From contig CAYUAP010000031.1 in assembly GCA_964442735.1 (NCBI GenBank), forward strand, positions 1 to 41,623: DNA of 41,623 nt. The letters are read 5' to 3'. The stretch is from JAUNBG01 sp964442735 (GTDB lineage: Bacteria > Planctomycetota > Planctomycetia > Pirellulales > Thermoguttaceae). The position numbers and the translations under genes are program-made. The notes beneath the pieces were generated by a model that did no database searches, was not told where the DNA came from, and saw nothing but the letters and a program-made list of their open reading frames with translations. Shown piece by piece: positions 33,101 to 40,680 of this stretch (position 1 is the first letter of the stretch; each line of letters begins with the position of its first letter).

Positions 33101-35967
33101 CGATTTTGAAAAATACGTTCCAGGATGTTAATAAAAAAAGTAATAGTGAAGACGGCAGTAAAAAACAAAAAATTTCCGCGACTTTGGCAAAAAATCTAAA
33201 GCAACAGATCAATCAAGTTGTTCTGGAAGAAGTCATAAAAGAGCTCGACGGCATTATGGGCAGTAAAAATGGTACGTTCGGTCAAGATTCCGAATCCGGA
33301 GAACTCCTTAAAGATAATTGGAAATCCGTTAATTTGAAGACCCAAAGAATGATTGACGAGATTAACAAGGATATTTCTAACGATAAAACGGAAAAAAGTG
33401 AAACCGGTTCAGATAATGAATTCGATGATCAAATTGATAAATTTCAAGATCAAATAAATCGTTCGATCAATTACAATATTGATAAATATCGTAAAAACGT
33501 TGCCAAACGGGAATTTCAGAAACAGAATGCGGGACAGGCAAATAATGTGATTCAAGGGTCGTCAAATGGTTCGTTGCCTTCTGGTAATAATTCCGAAAAC
33601 TCTAATGACTCCAAAAATACGAAAGAGAATAATTCACAAAAGGATAAATCACAATACATTCCGGTTCCTGTTGACCAAAACGGAACCTCGGGAACTTCGA
33701 CTCCTGTTTCCGATTCCAGCTCAAAAAATGATGACGAGAAGGTTATTTATGCCTATACTGATAAAGATTATTCCGAAGACCCCAACTCATCTGATTCCAA
33801 TAACTCTAATATTTTGGACGGATTAAGCGATTTGGTCGGAACTAACGATTCAACCGGAACGAGTAATTCAACCGGAACGAGTAATTCAACTGGAACGAGT
33901 AATTCAACTGGAACGAGTAATTCAACCGGAACGAGTAATTCAACCGGAACGGGTAATTCAACTGGAACGGGAAATTCAACTGGAACGGGAAATTCAACCG
34001 GAACGGGTAATTCAACCGGAACGGGTAATTCAACCGGAACGGGTAATTCAACTGGAACGGGTAATTCAACTGGAACGGGTAATTCCGAGCAGACCGTCAT
34101 AACGCCCATTGAAGGAGATGGTATTGTTTTTGAACCTGTTGTAACAAAGCCTGCGGGAAAGGGAGGTGCGGAAAACGGAGGAGAATCCTCTTCCGATACA
34201 ACAACTTCTGGAAATTCTGCGGTTGATTCAAATAACGACGAAGCTTCGACCTCTTCGGGATTGGATACTGTCAAAGAGGGACATACTGATAATAGTACAG
34301 ACGTTTCAAGTCATAATGACAGGACCCCCTTGAAGCCAAATCCAAATACTATTTATCAATATAATAATTCGACGACCGATAAAAAGAACCCGTCAACCGA
34401 AGTGTCAAGTGTAAAGACCGAAAAAATTTATAATTATAACAATAGGAATCAATTGGTTTCTTCGAACGACAAAGACTATACCTATGATAAAAATGGATCG
34501 TTGACATCTGTTATCGATAAAAAAACAGGAGAAAAAACGTCTATAGAGTGGAACGAAAAAGGGGAATTGACATCGGCTGTGCTTGCCGATGGAACAACAA
34601 AAAAAATAGAATATGATTCCTTTGGAAATCAGGTGGCGGAAACGGCTTCTTCTATTGACAATTCTGTTTCGAAAACGGAGTCCATTGTGGATCCCATAAC
34701 AGGCAAGGCCCTTGTCGAATATGATCAGAATGGCAACGTACAAGATACTTTAGTATGGGGAAATGGACTTGTCAGTTCCATCGATAAAGAAGGAAATGCA
34801 TGTTATAACAGCTACGATGAACGTGGTAATACTATTGCCATTACCGATAAAGATCAGAATGTTATGGAGAGAATATCTTTTGGTCCTAATAACGAGGTCC
34901 TTTCTGCTTCCAACTCTTCCGATAATATTTATCAGACGGAGGGAAAAAATGGTTCATCTATTGTTATTAAAGACCGTAATGTTACCATCGTGAAATCAGA
35001 GGACTCCTATACTGATACCAATACCGGACAATGTATAAAAGAGGATGCGAATGATTACACTGATTGGACGGAAATTATTAATAGTGTAAAAAATGTAACT
35101 GGTAATGGTTCGATTTTAGTAGATTTGGGTAACAATCTGACAACGAATAGTTTGGATCGATGGATTATTAACGGACGGAAGGTTTTCTGGGAAAAATCTC
35201 CACTAACAGAAGGGAATATCTTTGATCTTTTAGAAAAGATTGGAATTAAATTACCTAAAGATCCTAAAATATTAAAAACGGTAGAAGATTTATTAACAAA
35301 GGTTCCATTATTAAAAAATATAAAGGCAAAAGATATAATAAAAGTTTTACCGAATATTTTAACGACAATTTCCGAGGGGCTCAACACGGTACAAAACGTT
35401 CGGGATGACGGATGGGCGCTTGGACTTTGTAAATCGGTATTTGAAACGTCCGGTTCGCTTGGAGGTTCTGCTCTTGGCAGGCTCGGAGGAATTTCTTTGG
35501 GGGGAGCTTCTGGTACTTTAGCGGCTCCTGTTGTCGGAACGATTACCGGGGCCGCCATCGCTGGGGCTGTTGGGTCTGCTGCTGGTGGGTATATCGGAAG
35601 TAGACTTGGTGAATCTGTCGGTAACAAAGTTTGTCCCTGGCTTATTGACAAAATAAAACAGTCACAAACAACTCAAAATGCCGAATGTTGTGGTGACAAC
35701 AATCTCGATAAAAATCAAATATCCGATATTCTGAAAGATCCAATTGATATCGATAAACAATTTGAAGATCTTGAAGATTCCTTCGATCATTTGGTCCAAG
35801 TTGATTTTGAAGTTCCGGATCCTTTCGAACAAGTGGGACCTGGCATGAATACTTCAGGCAAGGAAACCGAAAGTGGATCTCCAGGAAAAACGACTCATAC
35901 CGGACTGAGTACATTAGGGGAATTGGAGACGCCTGTTTATCAGTCAGATTCAAAAAAAGAAAACTAA
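30130..35967 (+). CDS. Giant exported RHS/YD-repeat protein with a low-complexity insert and glycine-zipper C-terminus
   Basis: 1945 residues, AGGAG six nt before ATG 30130. A signal peptide covers residues 1-25. Residues 26-265 are not recognised. YD/RHS repeats begin after FDRSYIATF (about 270) and GIGWDHNWNW (about 289) and run to about 850, with units such as YTYDDENKNIKKVQW and YTWDEDGHRTSVQC. They are interrupted by a 550-residue Asn/Ser/Asp/Glu-rich insert (880-1430) that includes 13 hexapeptides TGTSNS or TGTGNS (1242-1319). Repeats resume at about 1434-1590. The C-terminal part has a helical region and a glycine-zipper membrane-active segment (about 1774-1830, GAAIAGAVGSAAGGYIGSRL). 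The usual RHS core end motif (P-x5-DPxG) and a recognisable toxin domain are absent. It has its own promoter. It could be a surface adhesin or shell-forming cargo; the function is unknown. Confidence 0.9.
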   Translation: MCKTNNIVCNVLLFLFVFAASVNANKTYVFSAPTEVKTIIQKVNTNLEEELLQLEIPSKLNVEKAAIITIVYKNNRKEAIKAPLLSLSVRNKKGLEQGILSLNPLSLPKDYQWAYYPQSSSPHLKLLARGISGGMVLPGETVRIPIYWSGWLKPRIEEPFFCLLGMIHADNDTPLNLEQLKKDLMADNYSLHTWNIVWNRLSTILGTSYSSYISGMNDIADSLQMAGQNVRDIDTLSRYLALWANDSFNPLRTIASSTDITENSDDGPLTFDRSYIATFTDRLINSKVGIGWDHNWNWALTVDKLNNVVLHGPHGANVYFIYNNDSIWHTSSPFTLSQNKDLSWSVKNGGTEYLFNTKGILTTIKKNNGDKAVLSYEKNLLTSIKLSSGPALSFLYNKNGNIESISDSNNRKTVYQYDETGEYLVKVTRNDGKSITYCYEDELQKSSQGYLTSVIDFEGNNLSFLYDEQGVLCGLASNGDHSRSFLKNRFDSMEINKYDFSVNGDFIASFWLNDSGKIGLIDDNDGNTVSYTLDQWDQLVAIARSDSPSFNFVRDQLGRLTEVRQNNEKSFSLNYDANGRISSFSDAMNYRTMFEYDANGFISRQTMPNGSVNCYLYSDQGKLLSYTDQNGNTCTYTYDDENKNIKKVQWSNSQGPVEYSYDRYDRLVTIKNENGGLTHIVYDDNDRITSITWPNKRSIQYTWDEDGHRTSVQCGDDYLIKYQYNAQGRLARILDGKKDDALLKEYLYDVNGLLVQEIAGNGVIDQYQRKMDGSVEAMETFAPKNNRQIAFVRLLKDDKGRVINAKSNNGLWTYRYNDRDQIIYSSYEKFTKKQTESLPKVTPVSNFFHERDFDSVRFGQHVSLRFERYAPASLGKIQCILPDLSDSVQKYYEPLKLYQHVLCGEVKEENEDAESGNSTDSKMKDSMKRFAVDKAWEYFANHDKNGNKIAEKTKKSNGPASERNDSVENEKDDITDKPSLEFGNINTRIKTILKNTFQDVNKKSNSEDGSKKQKISATLAKNLKQQINQVVLEEVIKELDGIMGSKNGTFGQDSESGELLKDNWKSVNLKTQRMIDEINKDISNDKTEKSETGSDNEFDDQIDKFQDQINRSINYNIDKYRKNVAKREFQKQNAGQANNVIQGSSNGSLPSGNNSENSNDSKNTKENNSQKDKSQYIPVPVDQNGTSGTSTPVSDSSSKNDDEKVIYAYTDKDYSEDPNSSDSNNSNILDGLSDLVGTNDSTGTSNSTGTSNSTGTSNSTGTSNSTGTSNSTGTGNSTGTGNSTGTGNSTGTGNSTGTGNSTGTGNSTGTGNSTGTGNSEQTVITPIEGDGIVFEPVVTKPAGKGGAENGGESSSDTTTSGNSAVDSNNDEASTSSGLDTVKEGHTDNSTDVSSHNDRTPLKPNPNTIYQYNNSTTDKKNPSTEVSSVKTEKIYNYNNRNQLVSSNDKDYTYDKNGSLTSVIDKKTGEKTSIEWNEKGELTSAVLADGTTKKIEYDSFGNQVAETASSIDNSVSKTESIVDPITGKALVEYDQNGNVQDTLVWGNGLVSSIDKEGNACYNSYDERGNTIAITDKDQNVMERISFGPNNEVLSASNSSDNIYQTEGKNGSSIVIKDRNVTIVKSEDSYTDTNTGQCIKEDANDYTDWTEIINSVKNVTGNGSILVDLGNNLTTNSLDRWIINGRKVFWEKSPLTEGNIFDLLEKIGIKLPKDPKILKTVEDLLTKVPLLKNIKAKDIIKVLPNILTTISEGLNTVQNVRDDGWALGLCKSVFETSGSLGGSALGRLGGISLGGASGTLAAPVVGTITGAAIAGAVGSAAGGYIGSRLGESVGNKVCPWLIDKIKQSQTTQNAECCGDNNLDKNQISDILKDPIDIDKQFEDLEDSFDHLVQVDFEVPDPFEQVGPGMNTSGKETESGSPGKTTHTGLSTLGELETPVYQSDSKKEN
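33853..34086 (+). repeat. 18-bp tandem coding repeat (13 units)
   Basis: Five TGTSNS units followed by eight TGTGNS units. The Ser-to-Gly switch (AGT to GGT/GGA) occurs once and then spread by duplication. Synonymous ACC/ACT changes mark individual units. Confidence 0.95.
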
Positions 35968-35975
35968 CTTTCGTG

Positions 35976-36292
35976 TAACTTGACTATGTAACTTGACTAT
36001 GTAACTTGACTGTGTAACTTGACTGTGTAATTTGACTATGTAATTTGGTAACCATTCATAGATATAAAGTGAAACCGCGGATAACACTGTTTTTCACGGA
36101 TAGTTTTTGGCAAACAAACTTTTTTATGATAAAATTATTTATTAGAATAGATAAAAATGTTTAGTATGCTATTGTAAATATTGTATTTTATGGCAGACTA
36201 TCTGTGTTTATCCGTGATATCCGTGGTTTCAAAATCGTTCGTGAATGTTTACGTAATTTGACTGTGTAATTTGATTACGTAATTTGACTGTG
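35976..36292 (+). repeat. 13-bp minisatellite TAACTTGACTATG, interrupted by element A3
   Basis: Five full units and a 7-nt partial unit occur before A3 (35976-36047), and three units follow it (36254-36292). Units vary at two positions (C/T and A/G). Removing A3 and one GTAATTTG target copy restores an unbroken 13-bp period, so the element inserted into a pre-existing array. Confidence 0.9.
36040..36260 (-). repeat. Repeat family A, copy A3 with 8-bp target duplication, inverted
   Basis: The element (36048-36252) runs from GTAACCATTCATAG to GTTCGTGAATGTTTAC, in the opposite orientation to A1 and A2. GTAATTTG occurs directly on both sides (36040-36047 and 36253-36260). About 205 bp with no transposase, including the internal GTAAATATTGTATTTTA hairpin region. 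Same IS66-like hallmarks as A2. Confidence 0.88.
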
Positions 36293-36314
36293 TAAAAGAT
36301 TGTGGAACAGGATT

Positions 36315-36980
36315 ATGGTGAAGGTATTCGAAAAGAGATTGTTTTATATTTATGGTGCCGGAGGTCTTTTGCTTCCGGGCTTGGCCTGGTTATGCTTTCT
36401 TCTTTTCCATCGTTTGCCGATGGGACCGTTACAGTCTTTTACCGAATTTTATCTCTTTTTTCTCTGTGCTTTTTGCGCGGTTACGGATATTTGGAACGGT
36501 CATATTTATAATGCGGTCGTTTATCCCGCGATTATCTTCTTGTTGGGGGCCGCTTTTATAACGGAGTATACTACGAAGGGATATCTCTATCTCGGGGAAA
36601 ATATCTTGTTTGCGGAAGCGTTAACCGGTTCTTTTGTCTGTTTCCTTTTGACTTTGATTCCCTATCTTGGTGCCTATGGTGGGGCGGGTGACGTTAAATT
36701 GGCTACTGTCTTGGGGGCCGGACTGGGGTTGACCGATGGTATCTTTGCCCTCGGTGGAGCTTTCGTGGTAACCGCTCTTCTGGGAGTATTTGTTATATTT
36801 GGAAAAGATTGGAAAAAAGTCTTTACGCGTGAAAAAAAAACAAAGGTGGAACGAGACGAAAAGATGTCCGATAGTAATCAAAAAGAGGATACTCTTTGGA
36901 AACAGCGTTTGGTTTTACCGTTTGCGCCGGGAATCTTCATTATGATCATTTTGATTTATTTCTATCATTTTACCTTGTAA
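36315..36980 (+). CDS. cpaA: A24-family prepilin peptidase (TadV/CpaA type)
   Basis: 221 residues from ATG 36315; a TTG at 36300 is the alternative and no strong ribosome site marks either. Several membrane helices alternate with short loops. The two aspartates of the family are seen in AVTDIWNGHIYN and in GGAGDVKLATVLGAGLG (the GxGD motif). It lacks the N-terminal Cys-rich methylating domain of PilD, as is typical of Tad peptidases. It should cleave the prepilins at 14369, 14726, 15531 and 37031 and the TadE-like protein at 40681 after Gly. The cytoplasmic C-terminal part carries a charged loop (about 170-195). It starts the second Tad gene block. Confidence 0.9.
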   Translation: MVKVFEKRLFYIYGAGGLLLPGLAWLCFLLFHRLPMGPLQSFTEFYLFFLCAFCAVTDIWNGHIYNAVVYPAIIFLLGAAFITEYTTKGYLYLGENILFAEALTGSFVCFLLTLIPYLGAYGGAGDVKLATVLGAGLGLTDGIFALGGAFVVTALLGVFVIFGKDWKKVFTREKKTKVERDEKMSDSNQKEDTLWKQRLVLPFAPGIFIMIILIYFYHFTL

Positions 36981-37030
36981 AATGGAACAAGGCAATTTTA
37001 TGGATTTTTATTACGAAAAAGGAAAAAACA

Positions 37031-37192
37031 ATGAAAAAGAAGAAGTTGCGTTCCGGTTTGATTACCATTGATTATGTGATTGTAACTGGTATTGTTTTTC
37101 CTATTTCGGTTATTTTATTTTGGATTTTATGGAGGGGGTTGTCTCATTTATATTATTTTACCTCTATAACGCTGGGATGGGCCCTTTTTTAA
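37031..37192 (+). CDS. Small Flp-like prepilin with Asp at +5
   Basis: 53 residues from ATG 37031, with AAGGA 7 nt upstream. The leader MKKKKLRSG is followed by LITIDYVIVTGIVFPISVIL. Cleavage after Gly puts Asp where the other pilins have Glu, and Tyr follows as in the classic Flp E-Y pair. One hydrophobic helix (about 15-40) and a short aromatic tail complete it. It lies 50 bp after the prepilin peptidase and 15 bp before the TadE-like gene. Likely a minor pilin or pseudopilin; the Asp substitution is conservative in charge. Confidence 0.75.
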   Translation: MKKKKLRSGLITIDYVIVTGIVFPISVILFWILWRGLSHLYYFTSITLGWALF

Positions 37193-37207
37193 AGAACCGG
37201 GTGTCAA

Positions 37208-38002
37208 ATGGATTATTTTCATTTTAAATTATGCTTTATTATGGACTACATACCGTTTCTGATCTTATGTTCGGGATGTTGTATTTTTCTCGCCTTCTAC
37301 TTTCATTCTTTCAAAAAAACGATGACTTTTTTTAAGCGGTTTATCAAGGAAGAAAGTGGGGCGGCCTATTCGATTTCGTTTTTACTAACTTTGCCTGTCT
37401 ATATGTTTTTCATGTGCCTGGTTATTGAGTTGACTTTTACTTTAACCGCAAAAATGGGAACGATACATGCCGCACATGCCGCTGTTCGTGCCGCTGCCGT
37501 CTATAATACTGTCAATCGTCCCGACGAGCGTGGAAATGATTTTCTGACGGATCGTGCAAAAAAGAAAGCGCATAAAGCCGCTATTTTGGCGATTGTTCCT
37601 TTCAGTAGTGGTTCGGATAACGTTGGAACGGCTTCGCAAGACGCCCTGGATTATTGTAATGCGTATAATGCGCACCTGTCTCGCTTCAATATAAACAATC
37701 CTGTGAATGACAGTTATGTTTTGCGCCGCTATCAAGGTGCAGAAAAAAGAATTGAAACAGATGTTGCTATTAATAGTGAAAATACCGATTATCCATGGAA
37801 GCAAAATCTTGTTGCCACTGTTTCCTATTCTGCTCCGTTTCGTATACCCTATATCGGTTATATTCTGGGAGGGAGTACTGTTGATGGAAAATGTGTCTTA
37901 AAATTGACGGAAAAAGGTTTTTTACCTATTGAACTTCCCTATAACGATACCGGGTTTTTAGGAGTTCCTGTTATGTCTGACGATCAAATTAAAGGCGAAT
38001 AG
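37208..38002 (+). CDS. TadE-like membrane protein
   Basis: 264 residues from ATG 37208; ATG 37241 is an alternative start. Two hydrophobic stretches stand near the N-terminus (about 13-35 and 55-80). The second, ESGAAYSISFLLTLPVYMFF followed by HAAHAAVRAAAVY, has the TadE/TadG arrangement of a pseudopilin helix after Gly, but without Glu at +5. The rest is a periplasmic domain with beta strands (LVATVSYSAPFRIPYIG). The gene lies 15 bp after the small prepilin and 42 bp before the TadG-like gene. Probably a minor component that starts or caps Tad filaments. Confidence 0.78.
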   Translation: MDYFHFKLCFIMDYIPFLILCSGCCIFLAFYFHSFKKTMTFFKRFIKEESGAAYSISFLLTLPVYMFFMCLVIELTFTLTAKMGTIHAAHAAVRAAAVYNTVNRPDERGNDFLTDRAKKKAHKAAILAIVPFSSGSDNVGTASQDALDYCNAYNAHLSRFNINNPVNDSYVLRRYQGAEKRIETDVAINSENTDYPWKQNLVATVSYSAPFRIPYIGYILGGSTVDGKCVLKLTEKGFLPIELPYNDTGFLGVPVMSDDQIKGE

Positions 38003-38044
38003 GAAAAAACGATTAGGGTGATTCTATCCAGGGAGTTTATATCA

Positions 38045-40354
38045 ATGACACAAAATAAATTTCGGTTTTTTATGAATTTCCACTGCGAGAAGGAAGGGGG
38101 AATGATCTTTTCTCTTGGTGTCGCTCTGGTTGCCATGGCTTTACTGCTCGCCTATATCTTTAATTTAAGTTCGGAACTGATTGAACGAGAAAAAATGCAG
38201 CATGCAGCCGATTCCGCCGCCTATTCCTCTGCCGTTTGGATGGCCCGGGGAATGAATACAATTGCCTCGATCAATCACTCCATTGGTGAACAAGTCGCCT
38301 TCTGTATCGCCCTTGAAGCATTTGGGGGCCCTGAAGCTAATGGATCCGCTTTTGAGCCTTGTAGAGAAGAACGGAATATTATTAATGAAGCTAAAATGGC
38401 AGGAACCTCCTATTGTAGTTTGTCGCCCAATCCTTATATCAAAGGGGTTGAAAGTCGTATTGTGAATACAATGGTTGACTGGCTTAAAGATGGAAAAAAT
38501 TATGCCGCTGCCGCTTGTTATGATGCCAAATTGACTTTAAAATATTATATGATTATGACGTTAAGAGTTAAAATGGCCGGTACAATTCTTATAAATCTGG
38601 GAAAAACTGTCCCTTGGTTACGCTTTCTTATTCCTATAGGATTGGCCTTGCATGCTTCTGTCGAGTATTATTTTTTAAAGGCTTTTATTGAATATCCAAT
38701 AATACTTGTGATGGAGCAAAATATTAGATTTTTGGCAAGTGCTAAAAAAATTCTCTATTACAGCAATATTGAAGAAAATGTTCAAAATGCCCAAAAAATA
38801 GCTGGTGAAACAGATAGTACCGTATATGATAATATTAAAACAAGTATGGAAGAATTAAAAAACACCTATAAATTTGAAAATTATTGTATTGCGTCCTCCA
38901 AGACTCATGTTCCTGATGAATTAGGTGATCAACGTGCTTTTTTACCACTTTGCCGGGAAAAAACCTCCAATACAAAGGGAAAAGTAACTCAAAACCGTGC
39001 TGTCCTTAAAAATTCCCCTTGGGTTGCTGGAATCAATTCTCCTTATAAAGAACTTCCTGAAATACCGATTGATGGTCTCAATACCGATATTTTTGATACG
39101 ACAACGGCGCGTCAAGCTGTAAAAGACGCTCAAAGTAAAAATGATGCTCAATCCAGAAAAAAGAGAAAAAAGGCTAGAGGAGCGATTAGTAATGCTACCA
39201 ATCAAATCAATCAAATGAGTTCTGGAAAATATGGTCCGGACACAAAGTGGGGGTTTTCCAATAATCCTAGTGTTTGGAGTTATCCGAGTGGTTGTTTTGA
39301 TTATACTTCAGAATCTGTATCACAATGGGTTCGGGCAAGTTATCCGGTGGTCGATGTTCTTCGTGACGCTGTTGTCAACTATTATACAAAAGGTTCCAGG
39401 AATTCCTTTAAACTGGATAGTGAATTTGCGATTTCAAATAATGTTAAGCAGTCTGTTAACGGAACTGATATAACGGATATGGATATTGAGAATAGAATTA
39501 AGTCACTTGAGAGTAAACTTGGTAGTCTTGTCTCTTTTGATGTCCTTGGCGCATTTGGAATGTATGATTTATCCTTGTCGGGATTTACAACTTGGTATTC
39601 CGGTTGGGTTTATCGATATGCTTTAAGTGAATCCTATTATTTTCGGACACATTCGAATCGCCCCTATTCCAATAATCCCATGTGTCGTAAAGAATGTTTT
39701 TTATATGTGATACCGGGAACGGTGGCCGAAAATAAAGGCAATGAAATGGTATGGACCGACATGGAATACGGTGCTCCTCTTATTGATGAAATGTTTACTG
39801 TTACGGTTGCGATTTCTGCTAAAAAGCATAAACCACAGACGGAAATAAAATCGAGAAAAGAAAATCTGAATGGTAACGAGAATGATGGGACGGAAGGAGC
39901 AACACAAAAACGTATTTTTGTACGTCGGGGGGAAGATAATTGCAATATAACGGTTGCGCAAGCAATGTTTTATCCAGCTACGGGAAGAAATTCCAAGGGT
40001 AATGGAACACTGAAAGATTTAGACAATGATTTAGATTATCAGCCTCTAACCGCTTGGGATACATTACAATGGAAAAACTATAATCCGGGGGGACCTCCGA
40101 TATTTGAGGCATTAGAATGGTATAATCCGCCAACCACCAATTATTCGGAAAGTTTAAGTTTTACAGACCTGTTTTCAAATAACAGAGTATTTGCAGACCA
40201 TAATGGAACCAGACGGATGTTTTCCTGGCACGCCATGTTATGTCCCGTTTCTCAAGCCGGTTTGCGGCGTTTGGCCGAGGACTCGAATGCAGAACGTAAT
40301 ATGAGTCAAGCGGTTCAACATGCCGCAGACTCTGCACGACTCCTGGTACATTAA
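38045..40354 (+). CDS. Large TadG-like pilus assembly protein
   Basis: 769 residues from ATG 38045, with AGGGAG 9 nt upstream; GTG 38018 would add nine residues. An N-terminal helix (about 20-45) after KEGGMIFSL is followed by EREKMQHAADSAAYSSAVWMARGMN, the conserved segment of TadE/TadG-like proteins. A second hydrophobic segment lies near 185-215. The remaining 500 residues are extracytoplasmic and include a Lys/Arg-rich segment (about 365-380, QSRKKRKKARG) and an aromatic/Asn-rich beta region. The C-terminus repeats the motif QHAADSARLL. No von Willebrand domain, seen in some TadG proteins, is apparent. It probably anchors or tips the filament at the cell surface. Confidence 0.82.
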   Translation: MTQNKFRFFMNFHCEKEGGMIFSLGVALVAMALLLAYIFNLSSELIEREKMQHAADSAAYSSAVWMARGMNTIASINHSIGEQVAFCIALEAFGGPEANGSAFEPCREERNIINEAKMAGTSYCSLSPNPYIKGVESRIVNTMVDWLKDGKNYAAAACYDAKLTLKYYMIMTLRVKMAGTILINLGKTVPWLRFLIPIGLALHASVEYYFLKAFIEYPIILVMEQNIRFLASAKKILYYSNIEENVQNAQKIAGETDSTVYDNIKTSMEELKNTYKFENYCIASSKTHVPDELGDQRAFLPLCREKTSNTKGKVTQNRAVLKNSPWVAGINSPYKELPEIPIDGLNTDIFDTTTARQAVKDAQSKNDAQSRKKRKKARGAISNATNQINQMSSGKYGPDTKWGFSNNPSVWSYPSGCFDYTSESVSQWVRASYPVVDVLRDAVVNYYTKGSRNSFKLDSEFAISNNVKQSVNGTDITDMDIENRIKSLESKLGSLVSFDVLGAFGMYDLSLSGFTTWYSGWVYRYALSESYYFRTHSNRPYSNNPMCRKECFLYVIPGTVAENKGNEMVWTDMEYGAPLIDEMFTVTVAISAKKHKPQTEIKSRKENLNGNENDGTEGATQKRIFVRRGEDNCNITVAQAMFYPATGRNSKGNGTLKDLDNDLDYQPLTAWDTLQWKNYNPGGPPIFEALEWYNPPTTNYSESLSFTDLFSNNRVFADHNGTRRMFSWHAMLCPVSQAGLRRLAEDSNAERNMSQAVQHAADSARLLVH

Positions 40355-40453
40355 GGTAAAACCGTGTCGTTTTAATTGGCTAACAATTGGTGTTTTTTAT
40401 ACGGAGAGAATTTCTTTTTTTGAAAAGGGTTTTCTCTATTTAGATTCTTAATG

Positions 40454-40472
40454 TATTGACTATAGGTCAATA
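40454..40472. promoter_or_regulatory. Perfect 7-5-7 inverted repeat, possible operator
   Basis: TATTGAC and GTCAATA face each other around TATAG, about 210 bp upstream of the TadE-like gene. The geometry suits a dimeric DNA-binding protein, but it is a single copy and could be chance in AT-rich DNA. Confidence 0.3.
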
Positions 40473-40479
40473 TACATTT

Positions 40480-40655
40480 TTGAAACGATGAATTTCATGG
40501 ATTGACACGGTTTATTTATACAAAATACAGTGTTTTACAATATATTTATAAATATTTTTATGGTAATTCTTTTATTGAAATAGGAGTTATTTGTCAAAAT
40601 ATTATCCGTGAAAATCAGTGTTATCCATCGTTATAAATAAATTTATTTACCGTTC
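40480..40655 (+). repeat. Repeat family A, degenerate copy A4
   Basis: AACGATGAATTTCATGGATTGACACGG resembles the family start when gaps are allowed, and TATCCGTGAAAATCAGTGTTATCCAT (40602-40627) matches the family end segment nearly exactly. The middle has diverged and neither GTAACC terminus is intact. Boundaries are approximate. Confidence 0.5.
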
Positions 40656-40680
40656 GAGTCAGAGAGAAGGAATGAATTTC

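Larger units (their letters stand above)
35968..36314. other. Intergenic region made of a 13-bp minisatellite split by a family A element
   Basis: 347 bp between the RHS gene and the prepilin peptidase. It consists almost wholly of the minisatellite (35976-36047 and 36254-36292) and element A3 (36048-36252). No terminator or promoter is evident. Confidence 0.8.
40355..40680. other. Intergenic region with a decayed repeat A copy and a small operator-like inverted repeat
   Basis: About 325 bp before the TadE-like gene. It holds an inverted repeat TATTGAC-TATAG-GTCAATA (40454-40472) and a worn family A copy from about 40480 to 40655. No full promoter is apparent. Confidence 0.5.

Noticed and set aside
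33768..34274. Minus-strand frame with Val-Pro-Val-Glu-Leu repeats opposite the RHS gene
   Set aside because: Antisense reading of the 18-bp TGTGNS array; no ribosome site, and the plus-strand RHS frame is clearly the real one.
30130..35967. Polymorphic toxin with immunity gene
   Set aside because: No known toxin motif was recognised at the C-terminus and no small gene follows; the next 300 bp are repeats.
35976..36292. CRISPR-like array
   Set aside because: Units are 13 bp with no spacers, and no cas gene is near; it is a minisatellite broken by a MITE.
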